DNA of 8,053 nt from Rickettsia sp. Its GTDB lineage: Bacteria; Pseudomonadota; Alphaproteobacteria; Rickettsiales; Rickettsiaceae. The notes beneath the pieces were generated by a model, which had not been told where the DNA came from, did not search any database, and worked only from the letters and a program-made list of their open reading frames with translations. A program made the position numbers and the translations under genes. This document shows positions 1-6,397 of the stretch, piece by piece; position 1 is the first letter of the stretch; the number at the start of each line of letters is the position of its first letter. The DNA lies in the NCBI GenBank assembly GCA_031254535.1, contig JAIRUG010000106.1, positions 1-8,053 of the forward strand, read 5' to 3'.

Positions 1-349
1 GGTAATATTTTTAATAAGCTGAGCTTAGTTTGGTAGCTTTGGTTGTTGAATATAGGAAGATGAAATGAACTGGTGCCATATATCTAGCTAAACTAAATTT
101 GTTATATAATTATTTAATATAATTAACCTAATTATTTTAAAATATATAAAGTTGATTAAATATTTAAATTAACCTATTTTTGTTAAATATTACAATAATA
201 ATTCAACTAAAGGTATGGTTTAAAAATACTATTTTTATAGTGTTTTTTTAGTATTTTTTTATGATTTGTCCCAATTTTCATGATAATTTACTAATATATT
301 AGTTGAAATAATCTTTTAAACATTAATTAAAATTAGAAGAGAGAAGCTT
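1..349. other. AT-rich non-coding stretch
   Basis: No supportable gene lies here. Plus frame 1 is open from base 1 to a TAG at 34-36 (ending KLSLVW), which could be the last residues of an upstream gene, but 11 codons prove nothing. The ten-base word AATTAACCTA occurs twice, at 121-130 and 167-176. ACTAATATATTAGT at 290-303 is a perfect 14-base palindrome 46 bases before the ATG at 350 and could be an operator or chance in such AT-rich DNA. A weak hairpin at 222-258 is listed separately. Confidence 0.5.
222..258 (+). terminator. Weak AT-only hairpin, terminator-like
   Basis: AAAAATACTA (222-231) is perfectly complementary to TAGTATTTTT (249-258), giving a 10-bp stem with a 17-base loop, and the right arm runs into further T residues. 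The stem holds only two G:C pairs and no gene is recognised just upstream, so this could be an end-of-gene signal for something left of the window or chance pairing in AT-rich DNA. Confidence 0.25.
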
Positions 350-469
350 ATGAGTACTAAAGTTTTAAGAGTACAACCCAGTAACGGGGATAGTAACGTT
401 GCTAAAATGCAAATTTTACCCTACACTCCTCGCAATGACGCTTGGGGTGCATATAGTCAATTAACTTGA
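350..469 (+). CDS. Tiny ORF (39 aa), probably a truncated gene start
   Basis: The ATG at 350 is preceded by a purine-rich ribosome-binding-like stretch, AGAAGAGAG at 335-343, six bases away, which is better than expected for a random ORF. The product begins MSTKVLRVQPSNGDSNVAKM and ends RNDAWGAYSQLT. The last third is encoded by repeat-like DNA: CTCGCAATGACG (429-440) and then the left arm of a long hairpin (452-474) that supplies the stop codon TGA at 467-469. I do not recognise the N-terminal part. The likely reading is a gene whose 3' portion was lost or replaced when a palindromic element inserted. It could instead be a genuine micro-protein or non-coding. No membrane segment or catalytic motif is visible. 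Confidence 0.3.
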   Translation: MSTKVLRVQPSNGDSNVAKMQILPYTPRNDAWGAYSQLT

Positions 470-517
470 ATTAGCAACTGGCACTTATTCGGCACTAATT
501 CAGGTTAATTCACTATA
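452..517. repeat. Long imperfect palindromic element (23-bp stem)
   Basis: Bases 452-474 pair with 495-517 with only two mismatches, leaving a 20-base loop. GGCAC occurs on both sides of the loop centre. CTCGCAATGACG lies just outside the left arm at 429-440; this word (reverse complement CGTCATTGCGAG) is a recurring piece of rickettsial palindromic repeats, from memory of the family. The stem is too AT-rich and lacks a following T-run, so it is not a good intrinsic terminator. It overlaps the 3' end of the small ORF at 350-469. Confidence 0.7.
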
Positions 518-542
518 CCTACTGCCATTTTTAGTCATCGTG

Positions 543-762
543 TCAAAATTTCCATAAAGCTTGGAATCCTTTAAAAATAGTATGTATCACCAGCCAAGCT
601 ATTACATAGGCAAGGTTAATTTTGAAATATACCTGCCAATCGCCCAAATATTTCTGTTGATAAATAATCCACAATAATATTTATCACACCCCTGATAACC
701 CACGCTACTGCCATAATCAGATAATAGGAATACCACTTAAAAGGAATAGCTGGTGATTTCAT
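543..762 (-). pseudogene. Small membrane protein gene with apparent frameshift
   Basis: From the ATG at 760-762 a frame runs to a stop at 616-618 and begins MKSPAIPFKWYSYYLIMAVA, with an aromatic, hydrophobic stretch fit for one membrane helix. A second frame (+1 relative to it) is open from 680 to a TGA at 543-545 and has equally protein-like composition, including WIIYQQKYLGDWQVYF and NLAYVIAWLVIHTIF, a second likely membrane helix, ending QALWKF. The second frame has no ATG and opens just after stops at 681-686. The simplest reading is one gene of about 70 codons coding for a two-helix membrane protein, broken by an indel near 670-690. Alternatively the 48-residue first frame is intact and the rest is chance. 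Its start overlaps the stop of the preceding minus-strand ORF (TAATG). Family not recognised; a holin-like or accessory membrane protein is possible but unproven. Confidence 0.35.
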
Positions 763-899
763 TACAACCATAACAACCCTTCAGTACCTACTTTCCATTT
801 TTTATCCGTTCTATACGGTATTACAAATTCATCAAACGGACAAACTTCTAAAGAAGATAACTTAGCAACAGCACCATTAACATTTCTTTTTTCATACAT
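762..899 (-). CDS. Small hypothetical protein (45 aa)
   Basis: The ORF begins at an ATG at 897-899 with AGAGGG four bases upstream on the minus strand, a credible ribosome-binding site. The product starts MYEKRNVNGAVAKLSSLEV, looks soluble and slightly basic, contains PFDEFVIPYRTDKKWKV and ends LLWL. Its TAA (762-764) overlaps the ATG of the next minus-strand ORF as TAATG, an arrangement typical of translationally coupled gene pairs. A perfect palindrome lies 46 bases upstream (945-960). I recognise no family. The last eight codons may be out of frame relative to an ancestral longer gene, since the +1 frame also continues openly (KGCYGCNEITSYSF) past this point. It may be a small accessory or phage-derived gene. 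Confidence 0.4.
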   Translation of the reverse strand: MYEKRNVNGAVAKLSSLEVCPFDEFVIPYRTDKKWKVGTEGLLWL

Positions 900-944
900 A
901 AAACCCTCTTAGATAAATTCACCTTGAACAAATTGCAGAAATAG

Positions 945-960
945 GCTCTTAATAAAGAGC
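945..960. promoter_or_regulatory. Perfect palindrome GCTCTT-AATA-AAGAGC
   Basis: Six-base arms at 945-950 and 955-960 are exact reverse complements around a four-base spacer. The site lies in the 191-base divergent gap between the minus-strand small ORF (start 899) and the plus-strand transpeptidase gene (start 1091), closer to the former. There is no T-run on either side, so a terminator is unlikely. A dimeric repressor operator or a leader hairpin is the reasonable guess. Confidence 0.3.
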
Positions 961-1090
961 AACCTTGTACTAATTAAAATAATAGGTCTATGTAAAAAAC
1001 GTGCTAATTATGTTTACAATATCATAAACTTATAGTAAGATTTATGTTATTGAAAACATTTGACATCAGGGAAATTTGCTTAAGGTTTAT

Positions 1091-1717
1091 ATGACACAAA
1101 ATATTATTTCTTCTTTTATTAAAATAGCATTAGCGTTTTTTATGGTTTATACGAATTGTGCTTATGCAATTACCTTAAATGTTTGTTATAAGGATAAAAT
1201 TTGTACTATGAATGCTAATGGTAAAGTTTATAGCTGTATGGTCGGAAAGAATGGGGTAATAGATAAAAAAGATAAAAGGGAAGGAGATGATATGACTCCT
1301 ACCGGTACTTATAAGTTAGTCAAAGCGTATTATAGAGCAGACCGCCTTTCTCAGGACATCATAGATAAAATTGCTGTCCCTAAACAAGAGATAAACCCAT
1401 GGAGTTTATGGGGTGATGATCCTAAAGATCCTAAAACTTACAATACTTATGTAGATGCAAGAAACTATCCTGATGATAAGCCTAACTTTGATGTTGAACA
1501 TTTAATGCGTACAGATGGGTTATATGATTTATTATATGTTATAGACTATAATCTATATAAAATAGGAAGTGCTATTTTTCTACATATTAATGATCATCCT
1601 ACAGCTGGATGTGTAGGACTTAAGCGTGATGATTTATTTGAGCTCGTTCCCCAAATTACCAACGGTTCAGAAATTACTATTAGCCTAGATAACTGTCCTT
1701 TTAGTAATCAACAGTAA
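1091..1717 (+). CDS. Exported L,D-transpeptidase, YkuD domain (COG3786-like)
   Basis: Members of this family make 3-3 meso-diaminopimelate cross-links in peptidoglycan, or attach proteins to it, in the periplasm. With the ATG at 1091 the protein is 208 aa and starts with a classic signal peptide: MTQNIISSFIKIALAFF then a likely cleavage site after CAYA at about residue 26. The catalytic signature is clear: FLHINDHPTAGCVGL with His165, His169, Gly173 and the nucleophile Cys174. Upstream, KREGDDMTPTGTY (about residues 62-74) is the conserved N-terminal YkuD block seen in COG3786 proteins. A TTG at 1076 would extend it by five residues, but ATG 1091 is preferred because AAGG (1082-1085) sits at good spacing and the signal peptide then begins normally. 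A hairpin covers its stop codon, and a palindromic repeat follows. No convincing promoter was seen. Family assignment is strong; the exact substrate is unknown. Confidence 0.88.
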   Translation: MTQNIISSFIKIALAFFMVYTNCAYAITLNVCYKDKICTMNANGKVYSCMVGKNGVIDKKDKREGDDMTPTGTYKLVKAYYRADRLSQDIIDKIAVPKQEINPWSLWGDDPKDPKTYNTYVDARNYPDDKPNFDVEHLMRTDGLYDLLYVIDYNLYKIGSAIFLHINDHPTAGCVGLKRDDLFELVPQITNGSEITISLDNCPFSNQQ

Positions 1718-1729
1718 TCATGTTACTGT
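1711..1729 (+). other. Hairpin overlapping the transpeptidase stop codon
   Basis: ACAGTAA (1711-1717) is perfectly complementary to TTACTGT (1723-1729), with a five-base loop TCATG. The left arm includes the TAA stop. There is no T-run downstream, so at best this is a weak or factor-dependent 3'-end structure that may protect the mRNA. Confidence 0.35.
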
Positions 1730-1750
1730 ACTGCTAACCATAAGCGGTAT

Positions 1751-1946
1751 TATAGCTAACCCTATTTAGCCTTAGCACGATTAGCGAGGAACTACTTTAG
1801 TAGCATTGATGCAATCCAGGAAAACGATTAAAAATGGATTGCTTCGACCATTACATGGTCTCACAATGACGTTAGTTTATTATGGATAAATGTTAGTCGG
1901 GTTAGCTATAGATATTTGATTTATGTAGGAAGTCTATTAAATAGTG
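1751..1946. repeat. Palindromic repeat, copy A (upstream of ctaA)
   Basis: The element is bounded by a perfect 12-base terminal inverted repeat, TATAGCTAACCC at 1751-1762 and GGGTTAGCTATA at 1899-1910. Inside, GATGCAATCCA (1808-1818) pairs with TGGATTGCTTC (1835-1845) with one mismatch, and CTACT-TT-AGTAG forms a small hairpin at 1792-1803. Bases 1781-1846 match copy B 2987-3052 at 62 of 66 positions without gaps, and 1868-1910 match 3078-3120 at 38 of 43. Similarity to copy B resumes at 1931-1946 (AGTCTATTAA-N-AGTG) after about 20 bases found only in A. It carries no ORF and resembles a small non-autonomous palindromic element of the rickettsial type. It ends about six bases before the ctaA ATG. 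Confidence 0.8.
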
Positions 1947-1952
1947 GGTTTA

Positions 1953-2966
1953 ATGTCACAAATATTAGTAAAGCATTGGTTGGTTGCGTGTTGTTGCATG
2001 GTGTTGTTTATGATTTTTTGGGGTGGTCTTACTAGGCTTACTAATGCTGGCTTATCAATTGTTGAATGGAAGCCAGTAACAGGTATTGTACCGCCACTCA
2101 ATAATGTTGAGTGGCAGGATGAGTTTAGTAAATATCAACAATCAGTCGAATATAAGCAAAAAAATACTAATATGACTCTCTCGGAGTTTAAATTTATTTT
2201 TTGGATTGAATTTATTCATCGTTTTGCTGGTAGAGTTGTCGGTTTATTATATCTGATACCGTTAGTATATTTTTTGCTAATGGGACAAATTGGTGGAAGA
2301 GCATTGCCAGTATATTTGGTTATATTGTTATTATTTGCGGTTCAAGGATTTATGGGTTGGTATATGGTGAAAAGCGGACTAATTTTGCAGCCATATGTTA
2401 GTCATTTTCGCTTAGCTGGACATTTGATTATAGCGATTATTATCTATAATTTATTGTTCTATCAGTTGATGAAGAATAGTTTTGATATTTTACTAAATGA
2501 AAAAACAATAAGTTTAAATTTAGCAAAGTTCTGTTGTTTAGTAACTATTAGTATAGTTTACATACAGATTTTTTTAGGTGGTCTAGTTGCGGGTCTTGAT
2601 GCAGGGCTGGTATATAACAGTTTTCCGTTAATGGGTAATAATTTTATACCTGAAGAACTAGTGTTTAAACTACTTACTATAGATAGTTTAAATGATCCTG
2701 TGGTTGTTCAGTTTTTTCATAGAATGGGAGCATATATAGTTTGTGCTAGTGTTGGATTTTTAGTAGTGAGCTTAATGAAAACCAAGCATCCTAAATTAAA
2801 TAAAGCGGCTTATTATATTGTTGGTGTATTGATATTACAAATGTTAGCTGGCATAATTACTATTTTATATTCAGTACCTGTGTTAGTAGCTTTATTCCAT
2901 CAGATTTGTGCAATCATACTACTATCTTGTATATTGTGGAGTTATTTTTTATTAAAGAGTGCATAA
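1953..2966 (+). CDS. ctaA: Heme A synthase (COX15/CtaA, type 2)
   Basis: This inner-membrane enzyme oxidises the C8 methyl of heme O to a formyl group, giving heme A for aa3-type cytochrome c oxidase. The 337-aa product has the expected eight hydrophobic segments in two pseudo-repeated halves, each with a pair of heme-ligand histidines: EFIHR (His89) and RLAGH (His157) in the first half, FFHRMG (His256) and LFHQ (His316) in the second. The N-terminal GGLTRLTNAGLSIVEWKP and the second-half GGLVAGLDAGLVYNSFPLMG are hallmark COX15 blocks. ATG 1953 is preferred over the in-frame GTG at 1944, because the GTG lies inside the upstream palindromic repeat. No good Shine-Dalgarno is visible; the leader is repeat sequence. 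It is flanked on both sides by copies of that repeat, and its last codons take part in a direct repeat with the DNA before rluC. Confidence 0.96.
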   Translation: MSQILVKHWLVACCCMVLFMIFWGGLTRLTNAGLSIVEWKPVTGIVPPLNNVEWQDEFSKYQQSVEYKQKNTNMTLSEFKFIFWIEFIHRFAGRVVGLLYLIPLVYFLLMGQIGGRALPVYLVILLLFAVQGFMGWYMVKSGLILQPYVSHFRLAGHLIIAIIIYNLLFYQLMKNSFDILLNEKTISLNLAKFCCLVTISIVYIQIFLGGLVAGLDAGLVYNSFPLMGNNFIPEELVFKLLTIDSLNDPVVVQFFHRMGAYIVCASVGFLVVSLMKTKHPKLNKAAYYIVGVLILQMLAGIITILYSVPVLVALFHQICAIILLSCILWSYFLLKSA

Positions 2967-3140
2967 GCCAAATTCACAGACGTTTATTAGCGAGGAGCTA
3001 CTTTAGTAGCATTGATGCAATCCAGGGAAATGATTAGAAATGGATTGCTTCGTCGGCTTATGCATTCTCGCTATATAGACGTCAGTTTACTATGGATAAA
3101 TGCTAATCGGATTAGCTATAAGTCTATTAAAGAGTGTATA
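2950..3140. repeat. 16-base direct repeat flanking copy B
   Basis: TATTAAAGAGTG-Y-ATA occurs at 2950-2965 (within the last codons of ctaA) and again at 3125-3140 (just before the rluC start), identical except for one C/T. The two copies bracket repeat copy B, about 160 bases. This looks like a target-site duplication or a recombination footprint. However, the right copy is also partly shared with the right end of copy A (1935-1946), so the word may belong to the element rather than to the target. Confidence 0.5.
2978..3136. repeat. Palindromic repeat, copy B (upstream of rluC)
   Basis: This is the second copy of the repeat described at 1751-1946. Its outer arms differ from copy A: GACGT (2979-2983) pairs with ACGTC (3079-3083) and TAGCGAG (2988-2994) with CTCGCTA (3067-3073). 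The inner arms GATGCAATCCA (3014-3024) and TGGATTGCTTC (3041-3051) are the same as in A. The 12-base terminal arm seen at the left of A is missing, although its partner survives in altered form at 3109-3120 (GGATTAGCTATA). It occupies nearly all of the ctaA-rluC gap and ends about ten bases before the rluC ATG. Confidence 0.8.
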
Positions 3141-3145
3141 TAAAA

Positions 3146-4066
3146 ATGGCAATATTAAATGTTGATCTAGAACTATCTTGTAGGTTGGATCGTTACTTGA
3201 AAAAATTATATCCTAGTCTTACTCAAGGGGTGATTGAGTGTGCCTTAAGGTTTAAACAGATAATGGTTAATTCTTGTAAGGTAGCAGCCAATTTGCGAAT
3301 AAATGTTGGGGATCAAATTTTTATAGAGGATAGTTTAAATTTACAACCTGCAAAAATCTCTGACAAGGTTTTTTCAAATTCAGCAATTGTATTATCCGGT
3401 AAATTGTTGAAGGATTATCTGATTTATCAGGATGAGTGGCTTATAGCAATCAATAAGCCAGCAGGTCTTGCCACCCAAGGTGGTAGTAAAATAAGCCTAT
3501 CTATAGATGATGCACTGCAATATTTAAATAGTCAAGGGTCAGATTTTAAATTAGTCCATAGGTTAGACAAAGATACTTCAGGGATATTACTAATTGCCAG
3601 AAATTATGCAAGTAGTATAAAATTAGTTAAAGCATTTCAGGAGAAGAATATTCAAAAAACCTATATTGCAGTAGTTTTAGGTAATCTTCCACAATATGAA
3701 GGAGAAGTTAGTGGTATGATAAGTAAGAATAGGGGAGGAGCGTATGAAACTGTACAAAATGATGAGGAAAATGGCAAATTATCGATAACTCACTATAAAT
3801 TGCTTAAGAATTTAAATAATGGTTTAACCTTGGTTGAGTTTACTCCTCTTACTGGCAGGATACATCAACTTCGATTCCATGCAAAAATGCTAGCTTGTCC
3901 CATAGTAGGTGATAGAAAATATGGAACTTTAGAAGCAATAGCCCTATCCAAGGAGATGTTACTACATGCCAAAAAAATAATCTTACCTGAGAAAATATTT
4001 GGTAAAGAAATAATAATTGATACATCCTTACCAAGTTATTTCCGACAGTCTACTAACCTTTCCTGA
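3146..4066 (+). CDS. rluC: 23S rRNA pseudouridine synthase, RluA family (RluC type)
   Basis: RluC converts specific uridines of 23S rRNA (positions 955, 2504 and 2580 in E. coli) to pseudouridine during ribosome assembly. The 306-aa product has an N-terminal S4 RNA-binding domain (about residues 10-60, including RLDRYLKKLYPSLTQGVIE) and a catalytic domain with the family signature HRLDKDTSG, whose Asp141 is the expected nucleophile. Further conserved blocks are INKPAGLATQGG, LTGRIHQLRFH and PIVGDRKYG. ATG 3146 is chosen over GTG 3134, which lies in the upstream repeat. RluC fits better than RluD because of the S4 and LTQG block, but RluA-family subtype is the least certain part. The TGA stop falls in the loop of a perfect hairpin, and the gene converges on pnp. 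Confidence 0.9.
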   Translation: MAILNVDLELSCRLDRYLKKLYPSLTQGVIECALRFKQIMVNSCKVAANLRINVGDQIFIEDSLNLQPAKISDKVFSNSAIVLSGKLLKDYLIYQDEWLIAINKPAGLATQGGSKISLSIDDALQYLNSQGSDFKLVHRLDKDTSGILLIARNYASSIKLVKAFQEKNIQKTYIAVVLGNLPQYEGEVSGMISKNRGGAYETVQNDEENGKLSITHYKLLKNLNNGLTLVEFTPLTGRIHQLRFHAKMLACPIVGDRKYGTLEAIALSKEMLLHAKKIILPEKIFGKEIIIDTSLPSYFRQSTNLS

Positions 4067-4081
4067 TACGAAAGGTTAGTA
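4051..4081. terminator. Perfect 12-bp hairpin between convergent rluC and pnp
   Basis: TACTAACCTTTC (4051-4062) is the exact reverse complement of GAAAGGTTAGTA (4070-4081), with a seven-base loop holding the rluC TGA stop (4064-4066). It sits eight bases beyond the pnp stop, between converging genes, as a bidirectional terminator would. Neither side has a strong T-run, so it may act as a 3'-stabilising structure or a factor-assisted terminator. Confidence 0.6.
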
Positions 4082-4088
4082 ATGTGAG

Positions 4089-6332
4089 TTAATTAAAATA
4101 CTTACGTTCTTTAGTTACTATTTCATCTTCACTAGATGGTTTGTTATTTTGCCATTTTCGTGCAGATTCGCGTTTATTACCATTATTATCAGTGTTATCT
4201 TTATAAGGCTCAGATTTATGGTTATTTGTAGCATTCTGAGTAATTTCAACATCAATATTTTTTATGGTTAATTTGGCTTTGCCTTTATTGTCAAAACCAA
4301 TAAGTTTGACTTTCACTACATCACCATGTTTTAAAACACTAGATACAGATTCAATACGTTCTTTTGAAATTTCACTAATATGGATGAATCCATCACGATT
4401 ACCTAAATAATTGATAAACGCTCCAGAATCTAATATTTTGACAACAGTTCCATTAAATATGCCACCAATTTCAGGCTCAATGGCAATTAACTTAATCTTC
4501 GCGATTGCCATATCTAGCTTCTCTTTGCCTACCGCAGAGACAGTTACATTACCATCGTCGCTTATGTCAATTTTAGCCGATGTTGCATCACAAATTTCGC
4601 GTATTACTTTACCGCCTGGTCCTATAACATCTCTAATTTTATCTTTATCAATTTTAAAGCTCTGAATACAAGGAGCGTATTGGCTGATATGGTTATTGGT
4701 TTTATTAATAGTCTTATTCATTTCTTGTAAAATATGAACACGACCAAGCTTTGCTTGAACTAAAGCATGCTTCATTATTTCAAATGTTACTCCAGATATT
4801 TTAATATCCATTTGTAGTGCGGTTATGCCTTCCATACTACCAGCTACTTTAAAGTCCATATCTCCAAGATTATCTTCATCTCCAATAATATCAGATAAAA
4901 CTACGAATTTATCGCCTTCTTTTATCAAACCCATAGCAATACCTGCTATAGGAGTTTTGATCGGTACTCCAGCATCCATAAGAGCCATTGAACTACCACA
5001 AATAGTAGCCATAGATGATGAGCCATTACAGGCGGTAATTTCTGATACCACCCTAATGGAATAAGAAAACTGTTCTTTAGTTGGTAACATACGGTTAATG
5101 GCTCTCCATGCTAGTTTGCCATGACCTATTTCTCTGCGACCAGGAGCCCTTACTGGAGTTGCTTCTCCTACTGAGTAAGGAGGAAAAATATAGTTAAGCA
5201 TAAAACGTTCTTTATATTCTCCGTCTAAACTATCAACTATTTGTTCATCTTGGCTAGTACCAAGTGTAGTAACTACTAGACTTTGCGTTTCTCCTCTAGT
5301 AAATAAGCTTGAACCATGTGTTTTTGGCAGTATTGCAACTTCACAAGCTATGTTTCTTATATCTTCAGGTTTTCTACCATCTATACGAGTATTTTTCGTT
5401 AATAAGTCCTGACGCAGTACTTCTGATTCTACTTCTTTAAGAGCGAATTCGATTTGTGCGTTAGTAAGATTATTATTAGCAATATCTTCTGCAAAGTGCC
5501 GCTTAATTATATCAGAAACATGTTTTACCGCTAATACCCTTTCTTGTTTTAATTTGATAGCAAAAGCATGCTTAATATCTTCTTGTACTATGCTTCTAAT
5601 TTGTTCTTTTAAGCTAGCAGGGAATAATTCGGTAAGCTGTAATTTAGGTTTCCCAGCAACTTTTACTAAGTCATTAATCAATTCAATTACAGGCTGTAAT
5701 GCCTTGTGACCAAATTCAATAGCTTCTAGCATTTGTTCTTCAGATAATAGATCAGCCTCAGATTCAACCATCATAACTGACGTCTCAGTTCCTGCCACGA
5801 CTAAGTCCAGTTTACTAGTCTTTAACTGGTTGAATGAAGGATTTAGGATGAATTTATCATCTACCAAACCAACTCTACTAGCTGCTACTATATGCTGGTA
5901 TGGTGCTGCAGATAAAGCTAATGCAGCGGATGCTCCGATAATTGCTAATATATCACTATTACACTCAGAATCGTATGAAAGAACAGTACAGATTACTTGC
6001 GTTTCATTAAGAAAAGCTGGATGGAATAATGGTCTAATTGGTCGATCAATTAATCGCGAGACTAATACTTCTTTTTCGGAGCTTTTACCCTCTCTTTTAA
6101 AAAACCCGCCAGGTATTTTACCACCAGCAAATGCCATTTCTTTATAATGTACAGTGAGAGGAAAAAATCCTATTCCTTCTTTAGCTTCTTTGGCACTTAC
6201 GGCAGTGCATAATAAGACAGTCCCTCCCATTTTTACCATAACTGCTCCATTAGCTTGACGAGCAATTTTACCAGTCGTTAATTCAAGTGTTTTTCCACCT
6301 AATTCTATCGTTTTAGTTATTTCTTCAAACAT
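4089..6332 (-). CDS. pnp: Polynucleotide phosphorylase (PNPase)
   Basis: PNPase is the phosphate-dependent 3'-to-5' exoribonuclease of mRNA turnover, trimeric in the cytoplasm and often part of the degradosome. The 747-aa product is full length. Two RNase PH domains (about 1-140 and 310-540) flank an all-helical linker. The second carries the active-site features: GRR (Arg399-Arg400), NGSSS (Ser438-440) and [11 protein letters not shown] with Asp487 and Asp493, matching E. coli Asp486 and Asp492. A KH domain follows with GPGGK at 571-575, then an S1 domain at about 622-692 ([11 protein letters not shown]...GFIHISEIS). The last 50 residues are a hydrophilic Asn/Lys-rich tail, probably disordered. 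AAGGA sits at good spacing before the ATG. It lies 65 bases downstream of rpsO with a terminator hairpin in the gap, so expression is likely attenuated relative to rpsO or partly uncoupled from it. Confidence 0.98.
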   Translation of the reverse strand: MFEEITKTIELGGKTLELTTGKIARQANGAVMVKMGGTVLLCTAVSAKEAKEGIGFFPLTVHYKEMAFAGGKIPGGFFKREGKSSEKEVLVSRLIDRPIRPLFHPAFLNETQVICTVLSYDSECNSDILAIIGASAALALSAAPYQHIVAASRVGLVDDKFILNPSFNQLKTSKLDLVVAGTETSVMMVESEADLLSEEQMLEAIEFGHKALQPVIELINDLVKVAGKPKLQLTELFPASLKEQIRSIVQEDIKHAFAIKLKQERVLAVKHVSDIIKRHFAEDIANNNLTNAQIEFALKEVESEVLRQDLLTKNTRIDGRKPEDIRNIACEVAILPKTHGSSLFTRGETQSLVVTTLGTSQDEQIVDSLDGEYKERFMLNYIFPPYSVGEATPVRAPGRREIGHGKLAWRAINRMLPTKEQFSYSIRVVSEITACNGSSSMATICGSSMALMDAGVPIKTPIAGIAMGLIKEGDKFVVLSDIIGDEDNLGDMDFKVAGSMEGITALQMDIKISGVTFEIMKHALVQAKLGRVHILQEMNKTINKTNNHISQYAPCIQSFKIDKDKIRDVIGPGGKVIREICDATSAKIDISDDGNVTVSAVGKEKLDMAIAKIKLIAIEPEIGGIFNGTVVKILDSGAFINYLGNRDGFIHISEISKERIESVSSVLKHGDVVKVKLIGFDNKGKAKLTIKNIDVEITQNATNNHKSEPYKDNTDNNGNKRESARKWQNNKPSSEDEIVTKERKYFN

Positions 6333-6356
6333 TCTTTTTCCTTATTTAATTAACAA

Positions 6357-6394
6357 AAAACCCGGCTAATTCTTTGATTTTTTAGCCGGGTTTT
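6357..6394 (-). terminator. Intrinsic terminator between rpsO and pnp
   Basis: Thirteen-base arms, AAAACCCGGCTAA (6357-6369) and TTAGCCGGGTTTT (6382-6394), are exact reverse complements with a 12-base loop. The stem has a GC-rich core, and on the minus strand it is followed by a T-run, making this a textbook rho-independent terminator three bases after the rpsO stop. On the plus strand it also ends in TTTTATTTTA, so it could work in both directions. It matches the location of the rpsO terminator in E. coli, where read-through feeds pnp. Confidence 0.9.
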
Positions 6395-6397
6395 ATT

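Noticed and set aside
1060..1065. TTGACA as a -35 box for the transpeptidase gene
   Set aside because: The consensus is exact, but a -10 at normal spacing would fall at 1083-1088, at the start codon, and no such hexamer is there.
1781..3052. Repeat pair considered as a two-unit CRISPR or tandem array
   Set aside because: The units are about 160 bases, palindromic, and separated by a full ctaA gene, with no spacers or cas genes.
3849..4034. Minus-strand 61-aa ORF inside rluC
   Set aside because: It lies wholly antisense to conserved rluC coding sequence, including the LTGRIHQLR block, and has no independent support.
4411..6147. Three plus-strand ORFs (4411-4665, 4825-5064, 5830-6147)
   Set aside because: All are antisense shadows of the well-conserved pnp gene; their sequence follows from PNPase codons.
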